In this document: positions 23,087 through 32,297 of the stretch, piece by piece
How positions within the stretch are numbered: the first letter of the stretch is position 1
How the letters are laid out: the number at the start of each line of letters is the position of its first letter
NCBI RefSeq assembly: GCF_011752935.1
Contig: NZ_VWWO01000002.1
Span: 806,001-870,000 of the forward strand
Source of the DNA: Chitinophaga sp. Cy-1792
Lineage (GTDB): Bacteria > Bacteroidota > Bacteroidia > Chitinophagales > Chitinophagaceae
Direction: 5' to 3'
DNA length: 64,000 nucleotides
Notes under the pieces: model-generated
Database searches by the model: none
The model's input: only the letters and a program-made list of their open reading frames with translations
What the model was told of the DNA's origin: nothing
Translations under genes and position numbers: made by a program

Positions 23087-26000
23087 ATGAACACAGAACA
23101 TGAAATAGAGAATAAGCTGATCAGGCAACTCACGGATCTTAAATATATCCATCGACATGATATTATCGATAGAAAAGCGCTTGAGCAGAATTTCAGGGCA
23201 AAATTCGAAGCCCTCAATCGTGTTCGGCTTACAGACAATGAATTTTTAAGGCTTAGAGATGAAATCATTCAGCCGGATGTTTTTGTGGCATCTAAGTTAT
23301 TGCGTGAAAAACAATATTTCCAGCGTGAAGATGGTTCGCCATTGCATTATACTTTGGTAAACAACAAAGATTGGTGCAAAAATGACTTTGAGGTGATCAA
23401 TCAGTTACGTATCAATACAGAGAACAGTCATCAGCGCTACGATATAATTTTGCTGATCAATGGATTACCCGTTGTACAAATCGAACTGAAGAAAGGAGAT
23501 ATATCTCATCGGAAGGCGATGCAGCAGATAGTGGATTATAAGAGTGAACAGGGGAATGGGTATAATAATTCACTACTTTGTTTTATGCAGTTGTTCGTGG
23601 TAAGCAATGTGAGTCGCACATTGTATTTTGCCAATAACCAGAACAAGCATTTTGCTTTTAATGCAGAAGAACAGTTTTTGCCTGTTTATGAATTAGCAGA
23701 TATTGAAAATAAAAAGATAAATAATCTGCATGACTTCACAGATAAGTTTCTAACCAAGTGTCTGCTGGGAGAAATGATCAGCAAATACATGGTATTGGTC
23801 GAAAGTGAGCAGAAATTGCTGATCATGCGGCCTTATCAGATTTATGCCGTTAAAGCAATTGTAGATAGTATCAAAGATAACAGGGGGAATGGCTATATCT
23901 GGCATACGACGGGAAGTGGTAAAACGCTTACTTCTTTTAAGGCTTCTACCTTACTGAAAGATAACCCGGATATTGACAAATGTTTGTTTGTAGTAGATAG
24001 AAAAGATCTTGACCGGCAAACACGTGAAGAGTTCAATAAATTTCAGGAAGGAAGTGTGGAGGAAAATACCAATACAGAAACCCTGGTAAGGCGCTTGCTG
24101 TCTACTGATTATGCTGATAAAGTCATTGTTACCACTATTCAGAAACTGGCACTGGCACTGGATGGAACCTACAAAAAGAATTATAAGGAGCGGCTGGAAT
24201 CATTGAGCCAAAGTCGCATGGTTTTCATCTTTGATGAATGTCATCGTTCTCAGTTTGGAGATAACCACAAAGCAATTAAGGAGTTCTTCCCCAATGCACA
24301 GCTGTTCGGTTTTACGGGTACTCCGATATTTGATGAGAATGCGAATCAGACAGAAAGAGAAGGAGATATCAAGTATAAAAAAACGACTAAAGATATCTTT
24401 GAAAAGTGCCTGCACGCCTATACGATTACGCATGCGATAGATGATAGGAATGTACTGCGTTTTCATATTGATTATTATAAAGGACAAGGCAATATAAATG
24501 CTCAACCAGGCGAAGCAATTGCCCAGCAGGCAGTGGCAGACGCTATCATTGAAAAGCATAATGCAGCCACCAACTCAAGGCGATTCAATGCCTTGCTGGC
24601 AACAAGTTCAATTAATAACGCGATAGAATATTATCAGTTATTTAAAGATATACAAAAGAGGGAACGAGCTAAGCATCCTGACTATATTCCTTTGAATATT
24701 GCTTGTGTATTTTCCCCGCCAGCTCAACTGATAGCGAAAGATGGAGATCCTCAAAGCCAGAGGAATGCTGCTGATATCCGCCAGCTTCAGGAAGATCTGA
24801 TCCAGGAGAAATTAGATAATGCCGAAAATCCGGATGAGAAGAAAAAAGCGTTGACTGAAATCATTGCTGACTATAATAAGCAATATGGCACTGGTCATTC
24901 AATCAACGAATTTGATTTGTATTATCAGGATGTACAGAAACGCATCAAAGATCAAAAGTATAGCAACGAGGATTATCCGCACAAAAACAAGATTGACATC
25001 ACTATTGTCGTGGATATGTTACTCACAGGTTTTGATTCCAAATACCTGAATACGCTGTATGTGGATAAAAACCTGAAATACCATGGCTTGATCCAGGCGT
25101 TTTCCCGTACCAATCGTGTACTCAACGATACCAAGCCTTATGGTAATATATTGGATTTTCGTTCACAGCAGGTGGCGGTAGATCAGGCTATTGCGCTTTT
25201 CTCCGGTGAAGATAATGGCAAAGCAAGGAAGATCTGGCTGGTAGATCCTGCACCAGTGGTAATTGATAAATTCAAAGAGGCCGTAGCGAAGCTGGGCAAT
25301 TTTATGGAGGCGAATGGATTGGTAAATGAGCCGTCGGAGGTATATTCTCTTCGGGGAGATGCCGCAAAATTAGCCTTTGTGGAAAATTTCAAAGAAGTAC
25401 AGCGACTTAAAACGCAGCTGGATCAATATACGGATTTGGATGAATTCCAAAAGGAAGAAATAGAATATATTCTATCGGAAGAGAAATTGCAGCACTACAG
25501 AAGTGCCTATCTGGAAACCGCCAGAGCATACAGGGCAATACAGGAGAAGGAAGGGGAGAACGCACCACCGGAGATACAGCAACTGGATTTTGAATTTGTA
25601 TTGTTTGCCTCCGCAGTGATCGACTATGACTATATCATGAACCTGATTGCTGAGAGTACGCAAAAGAAACCGGCTAAGCAAAAAATGACCAGAGGCCAGA
25701 TAATCAGTCTTTTGCAATCCAATTCTAATTTGATGGATGAGGAAGAGGATCTGGCGGCGTATATCAGAAGCCTGGATTGGAACAGCGGGCAAAGCGTTGA
25801 TGAGTTACGCAAAGGTTATGATCAATTTAAGAATGATAAACACAATAAAGAATTGGCATCCATTGCTGAAAAGCATGGTTTGCAAACAGAGGTATTTAAA
25901 TCCTTTGTAGATAATATTGTCAGCAGGATGATATTTGATGGAGAACAATTAACTGATTTATTAGCACCATTGGAGCTAAGCTGGAGAGAACGCAGGGTTA

Positions 26001-26089
26001 AAGAACTTGAATTAATGGCAGATTTAGTACCTCAATTAAAGAAGATTGCCCAAGGGCGTGAAATTTCAGGATTAATAGCTTATGAATAA
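23087..26089 (+). CDS. hsdR: Type I restriction enzyme, R (nuclease/translocase) subunit
   Basis: HsdR drives DNA translocation and cleavage of unmodified DNA in the HsdR2M2S complex. The 1000-residue product has the N-terminal PD-(D/E)xK nuclease: Asp119, Glu133-x-Lys135 (QIELKK), and the QxxxY motif at Gln147-Tyr151. The SF2 translocase follows with Walker A HTTGSGKT (Lys279) and a DECH box at residue 383, then FTGTP. DMLLTGFDSKYLNTLY and QAFSRTNR are the later helicase motifs. Nothing is broken, so it should be active. It is the first gene of the hsdR-hsdS-ATPase-hsdM operon and its end overlaps hsdS by eight bases. Confidence 0.96.
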   Translation: MNTEHEIENKLIRQLTDLKYIHRHDIIDRKALEQNFRAKFEALNRVRLTDNEFLRLRDEIIQPDVFVASKLLREKQYFQREDGSPLHYTLVNNKDWCKNDFEVINQLRINTENSHQRYDIILLINGLPVVQIELKKGDISHRKAMQQIVDYKSEQGNGYNNSLLCFMQLFVVSNVSRTLYFANNQNKHFAFNAEEQFLPVYELADIENKKINNLHDFTDKFLTKCLLGEMISKYMVLVESEQKLLIMRPYQIYAVKAIVDSIKDNRGNGYIWHTTGSGKTLTSFKASTLLKDNPDIDKCLFVVDRKDLDRQTREEFNKFQEGSVEENTNTETLVRRLLSTDYADKVIVTTIQKLALALDGTYKKNYKERLESLSQSRMVFIFDECHRSQFGDNHKAIKEFFPNAQLFGFTGTPIFDENANQTEREGDIKYKKTTKDIFEKCLHAYTITHAIDDRNVLRFHIDYYKGQGNINAQPGEAIAQQAVADAIIEKHNAATNSRRFNALLATSSINNAIEYYQLFKDIQKRERAKHPDYIPLNIACVFSPPAQLIAKDGDPQSQRNAADIRQLQEDLIQEKLDNAENPDEKKKALTEIIADYNKQYGTGHSINEFDLYYQDVQKRIKDQKYSNEDYPHKNKIDITIVVDMLLTGFDSKYLNTLYVDKNLKYHGLIQAFSRTNRVLNDTKPYGNILDFRSQQVAVDQAIALFSGEDNGKARKIWLVDPAPVVIDKFKEAVAKLGNFMEANGLVNEPSEVYSLRGDAAKLAFVENFKEVQRLKTQLDQYTDLDEFQKEEIEYILSEEKLQHYRSAYLETARAYRAIQEKEGENAPPEIQQLDFEFVLFASAVIDYDYIMNLIAESTQKKPAKQKMTRGQIISLLQSNSNLMDEEEDLAAYIRSLDWNSGQSVDELRKGYDQFKNDKHNKELASIAEKHGLQTEVFKSFVDNIVSRMIFDGEQLTDLLAPLELSWRERRVKELELMADLVPQLKKIAQGREISGLIAYE

Positions 26090-27314
26090 GGATAAAAAAT
26101 TGATACCGGAGTTGAGATTTCCTGAGTTTGAGAAGGATGGAGAGTGGGAGGAAAGAACTTTGGGCGAAATTGCGGAGAATTTGGATTCACGAAGACAACC
26201 AGTAACCGAAGGTCAAAGGATAAAAGGTACTGTGCCTTATTATGGGGCATCGGGAGTTATTGATTATGTAAAGGATTTTCTTTTTGATGAAAACTTATTA
26301 TGTATTTCGGAAGATGGAGCAAATTTAGTTGCTAGAACTTATCCAATTGCGTTTGGGATTTCAGGTAAGACTTGGGTAAATAACCATGCACATGTTTTAA
26401 AGTTTAAATCTCCATATACCCAGACGGTTGTTGAAAACTATCTGAATTCAATAAGTCTCGAAGATTTTCTGACAGGAATGGCTCAACCAAAATTAAATAG
26501 GGGTCAGTTAGATATAATTCCAATTCCTCTTCCAGAACTTCAAGAACAACAAAAAATCGCATCCTGTCTTTCTTGCTTAGATAACATAATTGCTGCTCAA
26601 AATCAGAAGCTGGACCTGCTCAAAGAGCATAAAAAAGGCCTGATGCAAAATCTTTTTCCGCAAGAGGGGGAGAAAGTGCCGAAGTATCGTTTTCCGGAGT
26701 TTTTGAAGGATGGGGAGTGGGTACAGAGTAAAATCGAAAATTATATTGATCTTCTGTCCGGAATTGCTCTCAAGAGTGAGGAACTTAGTGATAATAATAG
26801 TGGAATACGAATTCTGAGGGGAATTAACATAACTGAAGGATTTATCAGACATTCAAAAGATATAGATAAATTTTTCTTAGGAAATTTAGAAAATATAAGG
26901 AAATATTTACTAGCAGAAGGAGATATCGTGATAGGAATGGATGGGTCAAAAGTTGGGAAGAATGTTGCAATTATTAAAAAAGAAGACTCAAATTCTATTT
27001 TGATACAAAGAGTCGCCAAAGTTAGGGCTAATGAAAAGTCAGATGTGAAATATCTTTACCAGCATTTTATGTCGGATAAATTTAGGAAGTATGTTGATAA
27101 GGTGAATACTAGTTCAGGTATTCCTCACATAAGTGCCCAGCAAATCAAGGATTTTATTGTTGATTTTCCTCCAAAACTAAAAGAACAACAAACAATAGCA
27201 GCATGCCTCTCATCTTTAGATGACTTAATTGCTGCGAAAACTGGCAAAGTGGAGCAATTACAACTCCACAAAAAAGCACTCATGCAACGTTTGTTTCCCA
27301 AAATGAATGATTAA
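26082..27314 (+). CDS. hsdS: Type I restriction-modification specificity subunit
   Basis: HsdS recognises the bipartite DNA target. The 410-residue product has two target-recognition domains, each introduced by a similar segment (PELRFPEFEKDGEWEE and PKYRFPEFLKDGEWVQ) and each ending in a matching helical spacer (PELQEQQKIASCLSCLDNII ... HKKGLMQNLFP and PKLKEQQTIAACLSSLDDLI ... HKKALMQRLFP). These repeats allow recombination-driven domain switching in many bacteria, but no spare hsdS fragment is seen here. The gene overlaps hsdR by eight bases and precedes the PrrC-like ATPase by two. The target sequence cannot be read from the protein. Confidence 0.94.
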   Translation: MNKDKKLIPELRFPEFEKDGEWEERTLGEIAENLDSRRQPVTEGQRIKGTVPYYGASGVIDYVKDFLFDENLLCISEDGANLVARTYPIAFGISGKTWVNNHAHVLKFKSPYTQTVVENYLNSISLEDFLTGMAQPKLNRGQLDIIPIPLPELQEQQKIASCLSCLDNIIAAQNQKLDLLKEHKKGLMQNLFPQEGEKVPKYRFPEFLKDGEWVQSKIENYIDLLSGIALKSEELSDNNSGIRILRGINITEGFIRHSKDIDKFFLGNLENIRKYLLAEGDIVIGMDGSKVGKNVAIIKKEDSNSILIQRVAKVRANEKSDVKYLYQHFMSDKFRKYVDKVNTSSGIPHISAQQIKDFIVDFPPKLKEQQTIAACLSSLDDLIAAKTGKVEQLQLHKKALMQRLFPKMND

Positions 27315-27316
27315 TA

Positions 27317-28375
27317 ATGAATGAATTAGCAATAGCACAGCAGCTTTTTGAGAGTCAGGAGAATTTAATCCTGATTTACGCTTTCAATGCTACCGGAAAA
27401 ACACGTTTGTCAGTAGCGTATAAAGACTTTACAAAAAGTCAGAACAACGGCAAGCATACTGGTGTGTATTACAATGCTTTTAGTGAAGATTTATTTGTAT
27501 GGGAAAATGACGAGGAGAATAATAATTCCAATGTATGTCTGAATATTTTATATAGTAGCTTAAGTAAATACCACTCATTTATTTCCAAGCACGATCTTGA
27601 AGAAGTACTGTCTATTTATAATCCAAAATACAAGTTTCGATTGAATCTTCATGAGAACCTTGAGTTAGGAATTGAGTCTGTTACATTCTATCTTGATGAA
27701 GAAAATCAAATTCCGATCAAAATATCAAGAGGCGAAGAAAGACTATTTGTTTGGTGTTTCTTCTTAACCTTGTTTGCAGTAGATGAATGGGCAAGTAACC
27801 AGGATAAACACTTTTTTATCGATGATCCTGTTTCAAGTCTGGATGAGCATAATATTTTTTTTACTGCTGAATCTATTTTTGATTTAATCGAGAAGAATTT
27901 TTTGGATAAAAAAATAATTATTACTACCCATCATATAGGGTTATTCTCTATTTTATTTGACAAGTTAAAAAAGGGTGAGAAAAGCGGACGTTATAAGGAA
28001 GATACCAAACCATTTATATTAACATTGCAAGATAGGAGTCTGGAGTTAAATAGTTTGAAGAATGAGGTGTTCTTATTTCATCTTCACCTAATAAAAACAC
28101 TTGATACTGCAATAAGAACAGAGTTATTTGCTTTTCATTTCGTTTTGTTAAGACAGCTTTTGGAAAATATAGCTTCATTTCTTGGCGTTGGCCGTTTGAG
28201 TTATGTGTTGGAGCAGATAGCAGTTGAAAATGTTAGAGAAGTCAGCGAAACCATTAATGCGTTGTCTCACAAAAACGTTTATCGCTTACAGTCCAACAAA
28301 ATGGCTCCTGCGGATGAGTCTTTATTTATAGAGATTTTCCAGAAAATTCAAAACAAATATAATTTTAAATATTAA
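27317..28375 (+). CDS. PrrC-like ATPase, candidate anticodon nuclease
   Basis: The 352-residue product has an ABC-type ATPase part: a P-loop in LIYAFNATGKTRLS (residues 18-32), YYNAFSEDLFVWEND (51-65), an ABC signature-like ISRGEE (136-141), Walker B HFFIDDPVSSLDE (165-177) and the His switch TTHH (203-206). These blocks resemble E. coli PrrC, the tRNA-Lys anticodon nuclease kept silent by a type Ic restriction enzyme. The C-terminal part has Arg279-x3-Glu283 (RQLLE) and His318, close to the spacing of the PrrC triad Arg320, Glu324, His356. It sits in the operon directly after hsdS, as prrC does. Nuclease activity is inferred, not shown; a plain AAA accessory protein is the alternative. Confidence 0.72.
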   Translation: MNELAIAQQLFESQENLILIYAFNATGKTRLSVAYKDFTKSQNNGKHTGVYYNAFSEDLFVWENDEENNNSNVCLNILYSSLSKYHSFISKHDLEEVLSIYNPKYKFRLNLHENLELGIESVTFYLDEENQIPIKISRGEERLFVWCFFLTLFAVDEWASNQDKHFFIDDPVSSLDEHNIFFTAESIFDLIEKNFLDKKIIITTHHIGLFSILFDKLKKGEKSGRYKEDTKPFILTLQDRSLELNSLKNEVFLFHLHLIKTLDTAIRTELFAFHFVLLRQLLENIASFLGVGRLSYVLEQIAVENVREVSETINALSHKNVYRLQSNKMAPADESLFIEIFQKIQNKYNFKY

Positions 28376-28383
28376 TCGGCATA

Positions 28384-29997
28384 ATGGCACAGAAAGATCA
28401 ACAGCAGCTAGGTAAGACCCTTTGGGATATTGCAGATCAACTGCGAGGAGCGATGAATGCGGATAGTTTTCGTGACTATATGCTTTCCTTTATATTTCTT
28501 CGCTATCTATCTGATAATTATGAAGCTGCTGCTCAAAAGGAGCTAGGTTCGGATTATCCCAAGCTGAATAATGATGATAAACGTACTCCCCTGAGCGTAT
28601 GGTATGAGGCAAATGAGGGGGATATAGAAGAATTTGAGAAGCAAATGCGCAGGAAAGTGCATTATATCATTCAGCCGGCATACTTATGGAGTAATATTGC
28701 GGAGCTAGCCCGGATTCAAAGTGAGGATTTACTTGTGACGTTGGAAAACGGGTTTAGATACATCGAAAATGAATCTTTTGAAAGTACTTTCCAGGGGTTG
28801 TTTTCTGAAATTAATCTGAACTCCGACAAGCTTGGGAAAACTTCTAAAGACCGTAATAAGCAGCTATGTAATATTATTACTAAAATAGCAGAAGGTATTG
28901 CGAAGTTTTCGAAAGAAACGGATGTTCTAGGCGATGCATACGAATATTTGATTGGACAGTTTGCTGCGGGTTCAGGTCAGAAAGCCGGAGAATTCTATAC
29001 ACCACAACAGCTTTCGACTATTTTGTCTAGAATAGTAAGCCTGGACAGCCAGGAACCGAAGACTGGTGTAAAAGGTAAGTTTGATAAGATTCTGGATTTT
29101 GCATGTGGGTCTGGTTCATTGTTACTGAATGTAAGAAAGAGAATTAAAGATAATGGAGGTAGTGTTGGTAAAATTTATGGCCAGGAAAAAAACATCACTA
29201 CCTATAACCTGGCCCGAATGAATATGTTATTACACGGTATGAAAGATGCTGAGTTTGATATATTCCACGGTGATACTTTAGAAAATCATTGGCCTTTGCT
29301 CAATGAAATGAATCCGAGTAAAAAAATGGAGTTTGATGCGATAGTAGCTAATCCTCCGTTTAGTTTGCGATGGGAGCCTAATGATGTCCTGGCAGAAGAT
29401 TTCCGGTTCAATAGTTATGGCTTAGCTCCAAAATCGGCCGCTGATTTTGCATTCTTGTTACATGGATTTCACTATTTAGCGAAAGAGGGAACCATGGCTA
29501 TTATTCTCCCGCATGGTGTGTTATTCCGCGGTGGCGCAGAAGAGAAAATCCGGACTAAGCTCTTAAAAGATAATAATATCGATACCGTAATAGGTTTGCC
29601 TTCCAATTTATTCTATTCGACAGGAATTCCTGTTTGTATATTGGTGTTGAAGAAATGTAAAAAGCAGGATGACGTTTTGTTTATTAATGCAAGTGAGCAC
29701 TACAAACCTGGCAAAAGACAGAATACGCTGGAGGAGGACCATATCAAGCAAATAGTTGAAACCTATCAGTTCAGACCTGAACAGGTTGATAGATATGCCA
29801 GAAGGGTTTCAATGAGTGAAATTGAGCAAAATGGATATAATTTAAATATCTCTCGTTATGTAAGTACTGCTGTTTCTGAAGAGAAGATTGACATAAAAGC
29901 GGTAAATGAAAAAATAATAGAAATAGAAAAGAAAGCTGCAGAAGCTACTGCTATTCATAATCAGTTTTTAAAAGAGCTTGGCCTGCCACCAATATGA
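28384..29997 (+). CDS. hsdM: Type I restriction-modification DNA methyltransferase subunit
   Basis: HsdM transfers a methyl group from SAM to N6 of adenine in the site read by HsdS. The 537-residue product has an N-terminal helical domain (SFRDYMLSFIFLRYLSDNYE), SAM-binding motif I DFACGSGSLL (Asp238 to about 247), and catalytic motif IV NPPF at 323-326. GEFYTPQQLSTIL before motif I is typical of the family. All key residues are present. It is the last gene of the operon, eight bases after the PrrC-like gene, and a long AT-rich hairpin follows. The order R-S-ATPase-M differs from the usual M-S-(accessory)-R arrangement. Confidence 0.96.
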   Translation: MAQKDQQQLGKTLWDIADQLRGAMNADSFRDYMLSFIFLRYLSDNYEAAAQKELGSDYPKLNNDDKRTPLSVWYEANEGDIEEFEKQMRRKVHYIIQPAYLWSNIAELARIQSEDLLVTLENGFRYIENESFESTFQGLFSEINLNSDKLGKTSKDRNKQLCNIITKIAEGIAKFSKETDVLGDAYEYLIGQFAAGSGQKAGEFYTPQQLSTILSRIVSLDSQEPKTGVKGKFDKILDFACGSGSLLLNVRKRIKDNGGSVGKIYGQEKNITTYNLARMNMLLHGMKDAEFDIFHGDTLENHWPLLNEMNPSKKMEFDAIVANPPFSLRWEPNDVLAEDFRFNSYGLAPKSAADFAFLLHGFHYLAKEGTMAIILPHGVLFRGGAEEKIRTKLLKDNNIDTVIGLPSNLFYSTGIPVCILVLKKCKKQDDVLFINASEHYKPGKRQNTLEEDHIKQIVETYQFRPEQVDRYARRVSMSEIEQNGYNLNISRYVSTAVSEEKIDIKAVNEKIIEIEKKAAEATAIHNQFLKELGLPPI

Positions 29998-30038
29998 GGT
30001 ATCTCGGCTCTATTGATTAACTGATAATACAATAATTT

Positions 30039-30095
30039 AAAACCTTTAAAATGAAAACTGTTGTAAGTTTCAATGGTTTTCATTTTGAAGGTTTT
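30039..30095 (+). terminator. Terminator of the hsd operon
   Basis: A 20-base arm (30039-30058) pairs with 30076-30095 with a single T-G wobble around a 17-base loop, followed by TTTATT, about 40 bases after hsdM. The rest of 29998-30347 holds nothing I can support as a gene. Confidence 0.7.
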
Positions 30096-30347
30096 TTATT
30101 CCGTCTCTACTTGTTTGTTAAAAATAATAAAGAATCTCTTTAGTATCATTAAAAGTGTAAGTAAGAACCGGATTAGCAAAAAACAAACAATCACATTTAT
30201 AATTCCAAGTATGGACCCTCTAAGGGTTTCGAAATGTTTGGTATGTTTTAATCACCTTTAAAATGATAAGATTTTAGCTTGTATGTTGTATTCCACTATT
30301 TTCCATATTTTAGCTATATATACGAACTAGATTGAAACCCACGTAGC

Positions 30348-31196
30348 ATGATTACTTTCGGAAAAACAATAAGGCTCTTTTTACCTGATGGAACGACCAA
30401 TGGATTGACCACTGCAGAGCTTAGTAACTGGACAGGCATTGGTATAAAGGTTCCCCGCATTAAAATCAGGGATTATAACGCACGTACTGAATTTCAAAAA
30501 CCAGGTGTTTATATTTTATTTGGTAAAGATGGTAATAATGAAGATGCTGCCTATATAGGTGAAGCAGAAGTTGTTGCTGAGCGATTAGCGCAACATATCG
30601 TCAATAAAGATTTTTGGAACGAAGCCGTATTTTTTGTTAGCAAGGATAAATATTTAAATAAAGCTAGTGTGAAATACCTGGAAAGCCGGTTGTATGAAAT
30701 AGCTGTTTCAGCTGGGCGTTTTGCCATCAGTCAGAATACGCCTGCCAGGCCCGAATTGTCGGAAGCAGAACAGGCGGAGTTAGAGGAGTTTCTGTCTAAT
30801 GTAAGAATACTGACGGCTTCACTTGGTTATAAGATATTCGAATTATTAATAGAAACAGTTGAACAGGGAACTACCAGACAACAACTTTTCTATTGTAAAA
30901 ATGGTGCTGGTGCCAGTAGCATAGGAAGCCCTTCAACAGAAGGCTTTATTGTTTACAAAGACTCTCTGCTTCTCATTGCAGCACAACAATCCCTTAGCGA
31001 GAGTATTCGTCTTGAAAGGCAAAAAATGCTGAGTGAAGGAATATTGGTTGTAGAAGGAGCATTCTATAAACTCACAAAGGATTATATTTTTACTTCTTCT
31101 TCGCGTGCAGCAGCTGCAACACTTTCCAGGTCTTCCAGTGGCCCGATAGAATGGAAAACCGCCGATGGAATACAACTAAAATCTTTTGAGAGCTAA
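30348..31196 (+). CDS. GIY-YIG nuclease with C-terminal DUF4357 domain
   Basis: The 282-residue product carries a GIY-YIG domain with GVY at residues 53-55 and YIG at 69-71, then Arg79, Lys105 and Glu112 in the right order for the catalytic and metal-binding residues. The C-terminus, SSGPIEWKTADGIQLKSFE, matches DUF4357. Proteins with this architecture are often found next to restriction or phage-defence genes, as here, 350 bases after a type I system. It lacks the extra domains of UvrC or homing endonucleases, and a defence or DNA-repair role is inferred. It seems monocistronic, with a hairpin terminator. Confidence 0.85.
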   Translation: MITFGKTIRLFLPDGTTNGLTTAELSNWTGIGIKVPRIKIRDYNARTEFQKPGVYILFGKDGNNEDAAYIGEAEVVAERLAQHIVNKDFWNEAVFFVSKDKYLNKASVKYLESRLYEIAVSAGRFAISQNTPARPELSEAEQAELEEFLSNVRILTASLGYKIFELLIETVEQGTTRQQLFYCKNGAGASSIGSPSTEGFIVYKDSLLLIAAQQSLSESIRLERQKMLSEGILVVEGAFYKLTKDYIFTSSSRAAAATLSRSSSGPIEWKTADGIQLKSFES

Positions 31197-31207
31197 TTTT
31201 TGAATAT

Positions 31208-31237
31208 TGAAATCCGTTGTATTTGCAATGGATTTCA
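31208..31237 (+). terminator. Hairpin downstream of the GIY-YIG gene
   Basis: TGAAATCC (31208-31215) pairs with GGATTTCA (31230-31237), extended by TTG/CAA, followed by TCTTTG. It lies between convergent genes. Confidence 0.55.
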
Positions 31238-31280
31238 TCTTTGTAAATAGCCTATATAAAAGTTTGTATCAGGTACTTCC

Positions 31281-31952
31281 TTATTCCTCCTCCTCTTCCC
31301 ACCCTTCCGCATCTTCCTCCATCCTCTCCGCAAACTCCTCCCAATTCAAATACCAGTTTGCACTTGGCCATGTCGGGTCTGTTTCTGCCTGCCCTATCCA
31401 GGTAAGATGTATTACAACAAATTTAATATTCCCTTTACCTATGGCATAAAAGAGTACATCATCGTTGCGCTCATCCCGTGCGAGGGCATAGAATCTATAG
31501 TTTGCATACGGGTGGTGACTGAATTGTTTTTTTCTTCTGAATAACCTGATTTCTTTTTCCAGCTCTTCTTCCAAATCCATTTTAGTCTCCACTGTTATTG
31601 TTGTCCAGACGGAATGAACAAAAGGAAGCACATCTTCAGTTAAGCTACTAAAGATATTGAAGTAGTTGGAGCCGACTACATGAACCGTAATTTCATCCGG
31701 GAATTCAGGGATGTCATGAATAGAATAGCCACCGGACGCATGTAGGAAGCAACCATTTTCTAATTGAATGTTCAGGCCTAAGTCTGTTATTTCAAAATTA
31801 TGTGTACCATGGCAGTCTCTAAAGATACGTTGGTAGCGAAAATAGGAACCGTTAGGTGTGAGAATGCCGCCGACCACGCCCATTGATGCATCTATATTCT
31901 TCAACGCTATGGTGCCTAATGCTGTGGTATGGGAATACAGTGTCGCTTTCAT
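31281..31952 (-). CDS. Unrecognised 223-residue protein with acidic C-terminus
   Basis: I do not recognise this protein. It has no signal peptide or membrane segment. The N-terminal half is beta-rich in appearance (MKATLYSHTTALGTIALK). The C-terminal third contains VVIHLTWIGQAETDPTWPSANWYLNWEEFAERM, a tryptophan-rich stretch of the sort seen in some immunity-type proteins, and ends in a run of glutamates. The location in an AT-rich region with restriction and nuclease genes makes an accessory or immunity function possible, but that is only context. A consensus -7 box TATTTTTG (31957-31964, minus strand) ends four bases before the ATG. Confidence 0.65.
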   Translation of the reverse strand: MKATLYSHTTALGTIALKNIDASMGVVGGILTPNGSYFRYQRIFRDCHGTHNFEITDLGLNIQLENGCFLHASGGYSIHDIPEFPDEITVHVVGSNYFNIFSSLTEDVLPFVHSVWTTITVETKMDLEEELEKEIRLFRRKKQFSHHPYANYRFYALARDERNDDVLFYAIGKGNIKFVVIHLTWIGQAETDPTWPSANWYLNWEEFAERMEEDAEGWEEEEE

Positions 31953-31956
31953 GCTG

Positions 31957-31964
31957 CAAAAATA
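31957..31964 (-). promoter_or_regulatory. -7 box immediately upstream of the 223-residue protein
   Basis: TATTTTTG on the minus strand, four bases before the ATG at 31952, suggests a leaderless message. No matching -33 box was found. Confidence 0.35.
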
Positions 31965-32297
31965 TAACGTTATATCGACAGTATTACATCATATCCCTGG
32001 CGATGATACGGAGTGCACCGGCCTGTTATACACTGATTTCCATTACTTATCATGCGCGAAATTTTCTTGAATAAAAAATACTTCCGGCTATATTAATTTC
32101 CACATAAATATTTTTACTTTCAAGGTGACGCCAGGCATCAATGGATGTATGATCTGGCGAATTTGAGCTGCAGTCCCCATTAATTACACAGCAAACCAGG
32201 AATTATCGTAAAGACTAGCCAGGTAAAGCCAGTAAGAATAACGAAATCTGTTCCACGAGACACTTTTTCTTCAGTGCCAGCATAATACAGGAGAAGT
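31965..32297. other. Intergenic region between divergent genes, 333 bases
   Basis: No gene, repeat or strong promoter is seen. A purine-rich AGGAGAAG lies just before the ATG of the lipoprotein gene at 32298 and is an unusually good ribosome-binding site for this genome. Confidence 0.4.

Noticed and set aside
26082..27314. Two separate hsdS genes fused
   Set aside because: The internal repeat is the normal two-half structure of HsdS.
30073..30261. 62-codon open frame after hsdM
   Set aside because: It starts within the terminator hairpin and has no recognisable content.
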